NCBI RefSeq assembly: GCF_009296025.1
Contig: NZ_CP045178.1
Coordinates: 2,976,001 to 3,040,000, forward strand
Origin: Streptomyces tsukubensis
GTDB lineage: Bacteria; Actinomycetota; Actinomycetes; Streptomycetales; Streptomycetaceae
Reading direction: 5' to 3'
DNA: 64,000 nucleotides
A program made the translations under genes and the position numbers. Position 1 is the first letter of the stretch. Each line of letters opens with the position of its first letter. The notes below the pieces were generated by a model, which saw only the letters and a program-made list of their open reading frames with translations, did no database searches and was not told the origin of the DNA. Below, piece by piece: positions 1 to 8,203 of this stretch.

Positions 1-915
<915 letters not shown>

Positions 916-924
916 CCTCTGGAG

Positions 925-972
925 CGCGCTCCCCGGCGAGGACGGCTCGTCCTGGGACGGCCGGGGAGCGCG
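925..972 (+). terminator. Terminator hairpin after the beta-glucosidase
   Basis: A perfect 13-bp inverted repeat (CGCGCTCCCCGGC at 925-937 with its complement at 960-972) begins 10 bases after the stop codon. The 22-base loop holds a second small hairpin (AGGACG / CGTCCT). There is no T-run, as usual for Streptomyces terminators. Confidence 0.75.
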
Positions 973-1079
973 GCCTTGCGGCGTCCACCTCCCCGGCCGT
1001 CGCGGGACGGGGACCGGGCGTCCCCTCCTGACGCCCGGTTCTGCGGTGACGGCTACCGCTGCCGCCGCTAATTTTTATG

Positions 1080-1272
1080 CCCCTAGATCCCCTGGACCTC
1101 TTGGACCTCTTGGATCCGCCGAGGACCTCGTCCCAGAGATAGCCCCGTGTGATCGCCTCCGTGTGCGGCAGGATGCGGCCGGGGACCGGGTAGTTGTCGC
1201 GGGGATGCCGTCGGTCAGCTCGTGGACGAAGTCGTCCTTGTCGAAGGCGAAGCGGCGCAGCGCCTCATTCAC
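1080..1272 (-). pseudogene. Fragment of aspartate 4-decarboxylase (internal segment), frameshifted
   Basis: Read leftward this encodes FVHELTDGIP and, after a one-base shift in a run of C at 1201-1204, DNYPVPGRILPHTEAITRGY followed by LWDEV. This recalls the conserved segment of PLP-dependent L-aspartate 4-decarboxylases reading FLHEMVDGI...NYPVPPRML. It has no active-site lysine, no full domain and no plausible start. The segment that should follow it in the protein lies next door on the opposite strand (1346-1545), so the ancestral gene was broken by a local inversion and deletions. The family call is from memory of the sequence. Confidence 0.6.
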
Positions 1273-1345
1273 GCACTACTCCAGCAGCTCGATACCGACG
1301 GCAGCCGGCCGACAGCAGGGGCTGCCCGAGCGGCGACGGTGTGCA

Positions 1346-1545
1346 TGGCGAGGTGACGGCGGCGGAGCTGAGCCTGTTCGCGACCGCGGACGGCACGGTG
1401 GCGATGTGTTACATCTTCGAACCCCTGGTGAAGAACGGGCTGCTGGCCAAGGGCGACCGCATCGCCCTGAGGGTGTCGGTCTGCCCGCCGTACATCTCGA
1501 TCACCGAGCTGGACACGTACGAGTTCGACACGGTCCCCATCAGAC
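1346..1545 (+). pseudogene. Fragment of aspartate 4-decarboxylase (next segment), inverted relative to its neighbour
   Basis: The plus-strand frame encodes LSLFATADGTVAMCYIF, then LLAKGDRIAL, and ends CPPYISITELDTYEF. In L-aspartate 4-decarboxylase the equivalent is NLFAVEGGTAAMAYIF...LLKAGDKVAIG...TPYIEIPEL, which follows directly on the segment found at 1080-1272 but on the other strand. The match stops where the leftward HPr-kinase-like gene ends (stop at 1540-1542), so that gene's insertion or rearrangement probably truncated it. Confidence 0.6.
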
Positions 1546-2673
1546 AGTGTTGGCGATCTTCTTCAGCAGCGCGGCGCTCGCGGTGACGTCGTGGCTGAGC
1601 CGGACCGCTCGATGCGGCAACTCGGCGAGACGGGTCGCCACCTCGGCGCGCGCGCTCGCCCGTCCGCCACCGTCCACCCCCTGTGCCTGCCCGAAGACGT
1701 CCGGATACCGGTCCTCCGTCGCCCCCGACATGAAGTCGGCCTCTCCCAGGGTCTGGACGGCGTCGACGCTGTCGGGTGCGGTGCCCGCGTCCATACGAGG
1801 AAAGAGAAGGCCCGCCGCCCGGCCACCGGTGGCCAGCACCACGTTGAACAGGTCGGGGAACTGGTCTGGGAACACCTGGACCTTCCGTTCCCGCTTCGAC
1901 TTCTCCCACAGCGGTGTGTGGTCGCCGGCGAGCAGCGCCTCGGTCACGGACTCGTGCTGAGTCGGGTGAAAGGTGCCTCCGGCCCGTAGGTGCTCCCGCG
2001 CGGTGACGTCCCATCCGAGCGAGTGAAGCAGACCGAGACCGAGCGCTGCGGCGGACGGCCAGGGGACCACCTCCACGCCCCTGTCGCCGGTCGGCCGGAC
2101 CAGCACCCGGTCATTGGCGAGAAGTTGCCAGCCGTGCGAGGCGAGCAGCAGAGCCGTGGTCGTTTTCCCCGCTCCCTTGCCTCCGAAGGCGAGGAGAGCC
2201 GCGCCGTCGTCCGGTCGCACGACCGCGGAGGAATGAAGCACTGCCCAGCCTTCCCGCAGGAGCTGTCCACGAATCGCCTCCCGAGCGAGGCGCGCGGCGG
2301 CCAGGGCCAGCCGCTGTGCGTCGGTACCGGCGAGGACGAGGCGGCCGGAGAGCGGGGTACTGCGGTACGCGATCCCCTCGCTCGGCGAGACAGCGATGAT
2401 GTCCTCGCCTTCGTGCGCTACCAGAAGCGGGTGCTTGGCGTAGTCCACGGCCCGGGTGGGCCGACCGTCGTGGACCAGGTGGGTGGTCTCCTCATAGCCG
2501 GCAGGCTTGACGTCCGCGATCACGACGGTGTCGGCACACACACCGGATGCCTCCACCGATGTCGCGTTCCACCATGGCCCGAAGTAGCGCAGGGCCCAGT
2601 CCGTGATCTCCGATTGATTGCTGAGCACAGTGACGGCCGCCGCGGCGGCCTCAATTCGGGTGGCACTGATCAT
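1540..2673 (-). CDS. HPr kinase/phosphorylase-like P-loop protein
   Basis: A 377-residue protein with a central nucleotide-binding core of the HprK-related type: the strand motif LHSSAV (about 146-151), a Walker A loop GGKGAGKTT (164-172) and a Walker B-like LLANDR (185-190). The first 110 residues are family-specific and may form a substrate domain. HprK-like proteins of this size, unlike true HPr kinase, are seen beside RiPP and other small-molecule clusters, where some phosphorylate a Ser or act as P-loop switches. The ATG overlaps the stop of the upstream kinase gene (ATGA at 2670-2673), so the two are translationally coupled. No HPr or phosphotransferase-system gene is nearby. Substrate unknown. 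Confidence 0.7.
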   Translation of the reverse strand: MISATRIEAAAAAVTVLSNQSEITDWALRYFGPWWNATSVEASGVCADTVVIADVKPAGYEETTHLVHDGRPTRAVDYAKHPLLVAHEGEDIIAVSPSEGIAYRSTPLSGRLVLAGTDAQRLALAAARLAREAIRGQLLREGWAVLHSSAVVRPDDGAALLAFGGKGAGKTTTALLLASHGWQLLANDRVLVRPTGDRGVEVVPWPSAAALGLGLLHSLGWDVTAREHLRAGGTFHPTQHESVTEALLAGDHTPLWEKSKRERKVQVFPDQFPDLFNVVLATGGRAAGLLFPRMDAGTAPDSVDAVQTLGEADFMSGATEDRYPDVFGQAQGVDGGGRASARAEVATRLAELPHRAVRLSHDVTASAALLKKIANTV

Positions 2674-3404
2674 GGTGCGATCCTCTCGTCAAGAGCGGGA
2701 AGGCGCGTCCGGCCGGCGAGCTTCGCGATGTCCGGCAGTGGTCCGGCGGCCCATTGCAGTGCCGGGTCGATGAAGTGCAGTTGAGTGCCATCGATGTAGA
2801 CATGCTCGGGCTTGAGATCTCCGTAGACCAGAGTGTCCCGACCGGACGAGATTGCACCGCGCATCTGGAGCAGCCGCCACACCGTGCGCTTCACCAGCTC
2901 CGCGACCTCCAGACGCTCGTACTCCGTGAGCCCGCATTCCCGGCCGAGCGCCCCCAGGTACGCTGCGGCGCTCAGGCCGTTGAACTTCCTACGGAAGACA
3001 CTGACGACAGAGCGCTCAGCGATCGGCACGGTTCTCCCCGAGCGCTGCACCCCCGCCGGCCCGTGCAAATCCCCGAGGGCGACGAGGACTGCGTCCAGGA
3101 GATCGGCCGTTTTCCGCGGACGAGCCTTTAGCTCATCGGCCAGGTTTCTCCCCGGCACTATCTGTGTAAGGAGCACCCCGTTGTGGAGGCCTGCCGTCCC
3201 ACACACCCGAGGCCGCCCAAGTTCGCGGAGGAACTCAAGGTTCTGTGCCTCGCGCGCGGTCAGGATGTCGGGACTGCGGACATAAGCTCGCTGCGCGCGC
3301 CGGACCTCCTCCCACGTCCCGCCGACGCCTCGCAGGATGGACACCGACGACATGCCCAACCAGCTGTACTTGGCGATCAACTCCTCGGCGTCCACCGTGC
3401 CCAC
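2670..3404 (-). CDS. Aminoglycoside-phosphotransferase/protein-kinase-fold protein
   Basis: A 244-residue kinase-like protein. The catalytic-loop equivalent is VYGDLKPEHVYID, which keeps the catalytic Asp but has His where the family usually has the Mg-binding Asn. The metal-binding Asp of the DFG position is in HFIDPA about ten residues later. The N-terminal lobe is short and the usual VAIK lysine strand is hard to see. It should transfer phosphate to a small molecule or protein in the cytosol. It is second to last in a leftward operon and overlaps the HprK-like gene by 4 bases, suggesting two phosphotransfer proteins acting together. Start taken at GTG 3404; a GTG at 3395 is possible. Confidence 0.65.
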   Translation of the reverse strand: MGTVDAEELIAKYSWLGMSSVSILRGVGGTWEEVRRAQRAYVRSPDILTAREAQNLEFLRELGRPRVCGTAGLHNGVLLTQIVPGRNLADELKARPRKTADLLDAVLVALGDLHGPAGVQRSGRTVPIAERSVVSVFRRKFNGLSAAAYLGALGRECGLTEYERLEVAELVKRTVWRLLQMRGAISSGRDTLVYGDLKPEHVYIDGTQLHFIDPALQWAAGPLPDIAKLAGRTRLPALDERIAP

Positions 3405-3437
3405 TACTCCGGTGGCGTCTCCGGGTCGGACGTCTGG

Positions 3438-3701
3438 CTAGTCGTTCTTGATACCAAGGGCAAAGGGGGCCAACAGCACGGCCACTGGCCGGCCCCGTAC
3501 AGGGGGCCGCTGTACACACCGGTCTTGACGTCGTCCAGGGCTCGCGTCGTTGTCCCTTACCTCAGCTCGGGCCGCTGTGTGTGCACGCTGGAGAGCACGT
3601 CCACTTGAGCAGCAGTCACCGGAGGTCCGGCAATGACTGCACTGTTCGAGATGCGACAGGTAGTCGCGGTACGTCGCACGGACCGCCTCAGGAACAGTCA
3701 C
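3438..3701 (-). CDS. Small cysteine-rich protein
   Basis: An 87-residue protein whose N-terminal part carries a compact Cys cluster, LEQCSHCRTSGDCCSSG, resembling a zinc knuckle. The GTG start at 3701 overlaps the stop of the upstream gene (GTGA), which decides the start over an in-frame one 30 bases upstream. The C-terminal half is Arg/Pro-rich and may not fold. Proteins of this kind (RDYLxH..C..C pattern) are common in Streptomyces next to recombinase-like small proteins and regulators; their role is unknown. It does not look like a RiPP precursor because there is no leader/core division. Confidence 0.55.
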   Translation of the reverse strand: MTVPEAVRATYRDYLSHLEQCSHCRTSGDCCSSGRALQRAHTAARAEVRDNDASPGRRQDRCVQRPPVRGRPVAVLLAPFALGIKND

Positions 3702-4039
3702 CTCCGAATCTTTTCCTCGGTGCTGGACCACGCAGAGGTGACGACGCCGTCGGTCTGTCCCGAATCAATGAACTCGATGAGGCGCGGCCGGAGCGGGCGT
3801 TCCGTGAGTGGCACTTCGTGCGGTGCCATGTCAATGAGTTCCGCGACGATCGTCCAGTCACGCGCCTCAGCGAAGGTGCGGAGCGGCGCCAGAGGCTGCG
3901 CGTTCGAGTGCATCGGCTGACAGGCGTAGAGCACGACGCGGATACGTGCGATGCCTACAGGAAGCACGTCACCGGGGCCGTCGGATGCCGCCTCAGCCAG
4001 ACCTGCGCGGCGGGCCCGTTGCTGTGAGGTTCGGTTCAT
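3698..4039 (-). CDS. Small protein resembling a serine-recombinase N-terminal fold
   Basis: A 113-residue protein, first gene of the leftward operon. Its core reads VVLYACQPM, then FAEARDWTIVAELID, and later VVTSAWSSTEEKI. This is the strand-helix layout of the resolvase/invertase catalytic domain (YxRVS...A...G), but without an obvious catalytic Ser in the first loop and without any DNA-binding or recombinase domain. Short proteins of this type are frequent in Streptomyces beside XRE regulators and are probably not active recombinases. An XRE/TPR regulator remnant does lie just upstream (4176-4460). Confidence 0.55.
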   Translation of the reverse strand: MNRTSQQRARRAGLAEAASDGPGDVLPVGIARIRVVLYACQPMHSNAQPLAPLRTFAEARDWTIVAELIDMAPHEVPLTERPLRPRLIEFIDSGQTDGVVTSAWSSTEEKIRR

Positions 4040-4175
4040 GCGAGAGCCCTGCCGCGCAGGGGTGTTGACCTGAAGAAGCGTCCCGTACGGCTCTGCTGAT
4101 ACGTCAGGCGAGATGTCGTACGGGGCGTAGGACTGGCGAACGGTTCGGCGCCGGACGTCATACGTTGCTTGCGAG

Positions 4176-4460
4176 TTACAGTGCGGTCTTCGAGGTGGCG
4201 GGCATAAAACTGCCCGCAGTCCCTCCCGGAGGCGCGCCGATCAACTTCGACACTCGGCGCAGCCGTGAGGTGCTGGCGTGCCCGATCTTCTGAACGATCA
4301 CGGACGGCAGTGCCTGATGACGCGCCCACTCGGGAGCGGCGACCAAAGCCTCCTCCAGAGTATCGAGCGACGCATCGAACATCTTCGCGTCAGCCTGCGC
4401 CATCGCCTTGTCCATGGCGTACCGGTTGCGGGCCGCTCCGGAGAGCGTGGACACATACAC
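4176..4460 (-). pseudogene. 3' remnant of an XRE-family regulator with TPR-like C-terminus
   Basis: The leftward frame gives about 94 residues including AMDKAMAQADAKMFDASLDT, then APEWARHQALPSVIV and RRVSKLIGAP. This is the usual C-terminal end of Streptomyces XRE/TPR regulators of about 400 residues. The helix-turn-helix part is missing and the frame runs directly out of a transposase fragment upstream, so it is a truncated gene. Its intact relatives normally sit next to small recombinase-like proteins such as the one at 3698-4039. Confidence 0.6.
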
Positions 4461-4700
4461 CCGCGCTGATGACTGCACGTGTGTGGAGTCGGTCCGAGCC
4501 TTTTCTCCGCTGGAAAGCAATCCCTTGTCCCCGGCAGCGGCCAGAATTCCGTCCGGGACGCGCCGTCCGGCATCCGCCTGGACCAGACGGTCCCTGAACT
4601 CCAACAGGACCGAGAAGTGGAACCCGTGATCGCCCAGTTGCAGCCCGAAGGCGTACGTGAAGTCGATCCTTGCCCGTACCGTATCCGCAGCCGGCCGGTT
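4458..4700 (-). mobile_element. IS1182-type transposase fragment
   Basis: About 78 residues matching the N-terminal region of IS1182/IS5-group transposases: AADTVRARIDFTYAFGLQL, then HFSVLLEFRDRLV, and EKARTDSTHV. The catalytic DDE core is mostly absent. The fragment is fused in frame to the regulator remnant at 4176-4460. No terminal inverted repeats were found, so the element is dead. It marks the right side of the 1.0-4.9 kb accessory patch. Confidence 0.65.
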
Positions 4701-4858
4701 GCCCCGGCTCCTGCGGTCGCATCGACTTCGCTGAATCCCCCCAGCACGACATCGGCCCCCGAGACCAAGTCTCGGAGGCCGACACCGGGGCCCGCAGCCG
4801 AATTCGTCAACAAAATCCCCTTCGCCGAGGGGGCGGCGGGGCCGCCGTGTGGTGTGGG

Positions 4859-5365
4859 TCAGATGTTGTAGCGGTCGACGCGCAGCGTCCAGTTCTGCAC
4901 GCCCAGGCGCCCCTTGCGCTCCGCTGCGTTGCGGCCGTTGCTGACCTTGACCTGGATCGGAACGGTGCCCAGGTTCATACGAGGCGCGACACGGAAGTGC
5001 CGAATGGTGGTGTGGCTGGACCATTCACCGGGGCCTGAGGGGCGGGTGGAGGCGAACCGATAGTTCTTCTCGCTGTCGAGCGGGTTGCCGCTGACGCCGT
5101 CGAACTCGATGTCCAGCGTCAGCACGTTGTTGTCGTCGTCGGCCTCCGACAGGGTCTCGGCCGTGAAGGTGGCGACGGAGATCGCCCCGTAGGAGGGAGC
5201 GTCGGGCCCACCGACCGTCGGCTCGACCTTGGCGCCGGGGAGCGGGATCAACTCGGTGGTCTCACTCTCCCATCGCTCGGAGCCCGAGGCGATATAGGTG
5301 CGGCTGATGCCCCCGGCGGTGTAGAAGTTCTCCGGCGTGTACGCGGGTGTCGTCACAACGATCAC
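4859..5365 (-). CDS. Hypothetical protein, beta-rich
   Basis: A 168-residue protein that I do not recognise. The sequence alternates short polar and hydrophobic stretches typical of a beta-sandwich, with no Cys, no signal peptide and no transmembrane segment. The end is SNGRNAAERKGRLGVQNWTL. The start is GTG at 5365; no good ribosome binding site precedes it, so the true start is uncertain. It stands alone, divergent from the secreted small protein at 5658. Confidence 0.5.
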   Translation of the reverse strand: MIVVTTPAYTPENFYTAGGISRTYIASGSERWESETTELIPLPGAKVEPTVGGPDAPSYGAISVATFTAETLSEADDDNNVLTLDIEFDGVSGNPLDSEKNYRFASTRPSGPGEWSSHTTIRHFRVAPRMNLGTVPIQVKVSNGRNAAERKGRLGVQNWTLRVDRYNI

Positions 5366-5657
5366 TGATCGCCACCGTCAACTACCCGCCATTTTCCGGT
5401 GGTTGCGCCTCGCGCTCTGGCGATCCAGCCCTGTCGCATGATTGGTTCATGCCAGTACACCGCCGTGTACCGAAGATCGCGCGTGCCCGCTTCCCGTCAA
5501 CGGGAGACCGGACCGCGAGCACAGCTCCCCCGCCATCCCACCGAGTTCTTTTTCCGAGTTCTTTTCCGACTTCATCCACTGAGCTCATCCATGAGTTCAT
5601 CCACTGACCGAACCCGGCCACCGGGTAGCGGACATCTAGTGAAGGTGAGTACTGGCT
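5366..5657. other. Divergent intergenic region
   Basis: About 290 bases between two divergent small genes. It is less GC-rich than its surroundings and holds short direct repeats (GAGTTCTTTT-like at about 5541-5567 and TTCATCCACTGA twice at about 5570-5608). No gene is visible. Confidence 0.4.
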
Positions 5658-5900
5658 GTGATCTCCCAACGCATCAAGAGGGCCGCCGTCTCCATAGGTG
5701 TCGTCACGATCGCGACAGTCGGCGCCGCCCTGGGAACCGCGGGCGTGGCCCAGGCCGACCGCTACGTACAGCTCTACACCTACCAGTACGAGTGCCAGAG
5801 CGCCGCGGACCAGGCGAACGCGCAGATGGGCGGCCCGGACAACGCGTACTACTGCACTCCGTCGGGCAGCCAGTGGGCGCTCTACATGAAGACGACCTGA
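5658..5900 (+). CDS. Small secreted protein with two cysteines
   Basis: An 80-residue protein with a Sec signal peptide: basic MISQRIKRA, then a hydrophobic stretch and an AQA cleavage site at about residues 31-33. The mature peptide of about 47 residues is Tyr/Gln-rich with two Cys that could form one disulphide. GTG start with GAAGGTGAG upstream. No family recognised; possibly a surface or signalling peptide. Confidence 0.6.
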   Translation: MISQRIKRAAVSIGVVTIATVGAALGTAGVAQADRYVQLYTYQYECQSAADQANAQMGGPDNAYYCTPSGSQWALYMKTT

Positions 5901-6082
5901 CACCCGGGCACTGGCCACGTCACGTCGGCCTCGGCAGTGCGGGTCCGCAACGGAGGAAGGGGCTTGGGCCGCTAGAGGTGTCGTCACATGTCACCTCCAC
6001 CCCAGAGGGCAGAAACCATGAGCGGCTCCTCGGGCGCGGTACGGCCCGGCAGTCGTCGGCGTTGTCATAGCCGCCTGGCACC

Positions 6083-6715
6083 ATGACCGGCATGAGTGAG
6101 ACCACTGGGTTCGACGAGGGTGCGGTTGCCGCTGCTTTGACCACGCGGGAGGAGTGGCGTGACTTTCTGCAGCGGTACGGCGAGCGGTACTTGCACAGCT
6201 GCGCCGACGACGACGAGTTGGTCGATCTGCTGGATGAGGATCAGCTGGACCTGCTGGATGAGGGGGGACGGGTCGATGCGTGGCTGGGTGAAGAACCGGC
6301 TCGTGAAGAAGGTCTGGTGGCAGCCGAGGAGCGGCTCGGGGTGCGGTTCCCGCCAAGCCTCAGGGGGTTCTTTCTGGCGAGCGACGGGTGGACGCACCTG
6401 GATGCCTGGGTGGAAGGTGTTCATCCGTGCGGCCGCGTCGCGTGGATGCGGGACGGCGATGCCGGTATGCGCGTGACCGCGGTCTACGACTCGATACCCG
6501 GCAACGAGGACGATGTGCGGCTGTTCCGCCGATCCATCGAGATCGCCAGGGGCGAAGACTTCTGGCTGCTGGATCCGACCGATGTCGGGCCCGACGGCGA
6601 GTGGGCCGCCTACGAGTTCGCGCCGAAGTACGGCAACCCGACGAGGTACCCCAGCTTCGCAGCGCTGTTCCACTCCGGGTACGAGGGCATGGACGAGTAC
6701 GAGGAGACGGCTTAG
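6083..6715 (+). CDS. SMI1/KNR4 family protein
   Basis: A 210-residue acidic protein. The core has the SMI1/KNR4 (SUKH) signature: AEERLGVRFPPSLRGFFLAS with DGW directly after, at about residues 76-98, followed by the C-terminal W/Y-rich half with LLDPTDVGPDGEW. In bacteria this fold often serves as immunity protein against polymorphic nuclease toxins, but no toxin gene is adjacent, so here it is an orphan. A second ATG nine bases downstream could also be used. Confidence 0.75.
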   Translation: MTGMSETTGFDEGAVAAALTTREEWRDFLQRYGERYLHSCADDDELVDLLDEDQLDLLDEGGRVDAWLGEEPAREEGLVAAEERLGVRFPPSLRGFFLASDGWTHLDAWVEGVHPCGRVAWMRDGDAGMRVTAVYDSIPGNEDDVRLFRRSIEIARGEDFWLLDPTDVGPDGEWAAYEFAPKYGNPTRYPSFAALFHSGYEGMDEYEETA

Positions 6716-6821
6716 GTTCGGCCGTCAGATGTCACGCCCCTGAGAGGCGCAGTTGGGCCCTGTCCGTCGAGGCCACGAAGAACGGCGTCCTCGGCGCGTA
6801 ACACCCTCACGAACACCGAAG

Positions 6822-6844
6822 CCCCCGGTCAACCGGACCGGGGG
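6822..6844. terminator. Terminator hairpin
   Basis: 9-bp perfect stem CCCCCGGTC / GACCGGGGG with a 5-base loop, in the convergent gap between the SMI1-like gene and the chitinase. Could serve both strands. Confidence 0.6.
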
Positions 6845-6900
6845 TCGAGGGCCTCACGCGCGCGATGCGTGGGCGCGGCTCACGCGTGCTCATGGAGAGC

Positions 6901-6942
6901 CGCCCCGGCCGGGTGTGGGGGGGATGTGGGCCGGCCGGGGCG
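6901..6942 (-). terminator. Terminator hairpin downstream of the chitinase
   Basis: 12-bp perfect stem CGCCCCGGCCGG (6901-6912) with its complement at 6931-6942, about 75 bases past the chitinase stop codon. Confidence 0.65.
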
Positions 6943-7018
6943 CGCTCTTCCTGTGGGGGGACGTGTCCCGCAGGGCTGTACTGCTGTGGGGCTCCCCTAC
7001 GGGACTCGGGGCTTGTTT

Positions 7019-8074
7019 CTACTTGAACGCGGCGAACGCCTTGGTGAAGGCGTTGGCTTCCTGGTCGATGGAGCTGCACACGGGGGACGCGGAGTTCTGC
7101 GGGCCGCCCTCGCACGCCTTGTCGCGGGTGCCCGACCACATGGAGAGGGCGCCGATCCCCTTCTCCTGGGCGAACTTCACCAGCTGGGTGGCGTCCTCGA
7201 CCTTGAAGACCTCGGTCGCCACGTCGTTGACGCCGATCATCGGGGTGACCGCGACGGTCTTCCAGGCGGCGGTGTCCGACAGGCCGAGCGCGCTCTTGAT
7301 CTGGGCCTGTGTGGCGGTCGCCGCCTGCGTGGCGTAGGTGCCCATGTCGCCGTCGTAGGAGGCGCCGTAGTCCATCGCCATGATGTTGACGGTGTCGACC
7401 CGCACGCCGTTCTCCTTGGCGTTGGCGACGAGGTCGACACCCGGCTGGGTCAGCCCCTCGGGCATCACGGGCAGGGTGAAGGAGACGTCGAGGTCCGGGT
7501 GTTCCTTCTGGAGCTGCGCGATGGCCTCGGCGCGGCGGGTGTTGGCCGCCGTGTCGGGCAGCGCCCCGCCCTCGATGTCGAAGTCGACCTTGGTGAGCTT
7601 GTAGGCGTCGATGACCTTGCCGTAGGCGGCGGCGAGGTCGCTCGCCGAAGTGCAGTTCAGGGCGAGTTCGGCGCCGGAGGCCCCGCCGAAGGAGACGCGT
7701 ACGTCGCCGCCCTTGCCCCGCAGGTCCTCGATCTGCGAGGCGACCTTGTCGCCGTCCAGGTCGGTGACGCCGCCCCAGAGCGGGGCGCAGCCGCCGCCCG
7801 AGGTGATGAAGGCGAGGGTGAAGTCCTTGACCCCGGTGGCGTCGGCCGTGGCCGTCAGGTCGTAGGCGGGGTTCAGGGAGGTGTCGACGTACGGGGAGAA
7901 GCCGGCCGCCGCCGCAGTCGTGGCTGCCGACTCGGCGGAGGTGGTGGGCGTGGCCTGCGCGGTGGTGGTGAGGAGGAAGGCGCCTGTGCCGACGACCACG
8001 GCGGCGGCCACCGCGCCCACCGCCTTCGTCCTGCCGCTGGTCCTGCGCCGGTGCGTGGTGGTGGTCCTGGTCAT
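7019..8074 (-). CDS. Secreted GH18 chitinase
   Basis: A 351-residue enzyme with a twin-Arg-like N-terminus (HRRRTSGR) and hydrophobic signal sequence ending near ATPTT. The catalytic motif of family GH18 is present as KVDFDIEGG (DxxDxDxE pattern, last Glu the proton donor), followed by substrate-site strands MAMDYGAS and MWSGTRD. It has no carbohydrate-binding module, so it is a single-domain bacterial chitinase or endo-beta-N-acetylglucosaminidase-like enzyme acting outside the cell. It is monocistronic with terminators downstream. Unlike the LPMO gene at 43590, no DasR-type operator was seen in its 130-base upstream region. Confidence 0.85.
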   Translation of the reverse strand: MTRTTTTHRRRTSGRTKAVGAVAAAVVVGTGAFLLTTTAQATPTTSAESAATTAAAAGFSPYVDTSLNPAYDLTATADATGVKDFTLAFITSGGGCAPLWGGVTDLDGDKVASQIEDLRGKGGDVRVSFGGASGAELALNCTSASDLAAAYGKVIDAYKLTKVDFDIEGGALPDTAANTRRAEAIAQLQKEHPDLDVSFTLPVMPEGLTQPGVDLVANAKENGVRVDTVNIMAMDYGASYDGDMGTYATQAATATQAQIKSALGLSDTAAWKTVAVTPMIGVNDVATEVFKVEDATQLVKFAQEKGIGALSMWSGTRDKACEGGPQNSASPVCSSIDQEANAFTKAFAAFK

Positions 8075-8203
8075 GATGTGCCTGCCTCAGCCGTACGGGT
8101 GTGGGGGTGCGGCAGACGCTAGCCCCATCGATTCGGGCATAAGCCGCGTTCCGGAGAGGCGCCCCGAGCCTTAGGGCGGGCTTAAGGAACCCATCGGTCG
8201 GGA

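Noticed and set aside
918..935. GGAGCGCGCTCC as CebR operator after bglC
   Set aside because: Spacing is two bases longer than the CebR palindrome and it forms part of the terminator hairpin.
3438..3701. RiPP precursor candidate
   Set aside because: Cys cluster is N-terminal and there is no leader/core pattern or modification enzyme such as a lanthipeptide synthetase or lasso cyclase nearby.
4700..4858. Possible gene remnant (GLRDLVSGADVVLGGFSEVD) right of the transposase fragment
   Set aside because: Protein-like composition but no recognised family, start or continuation; too short to list.
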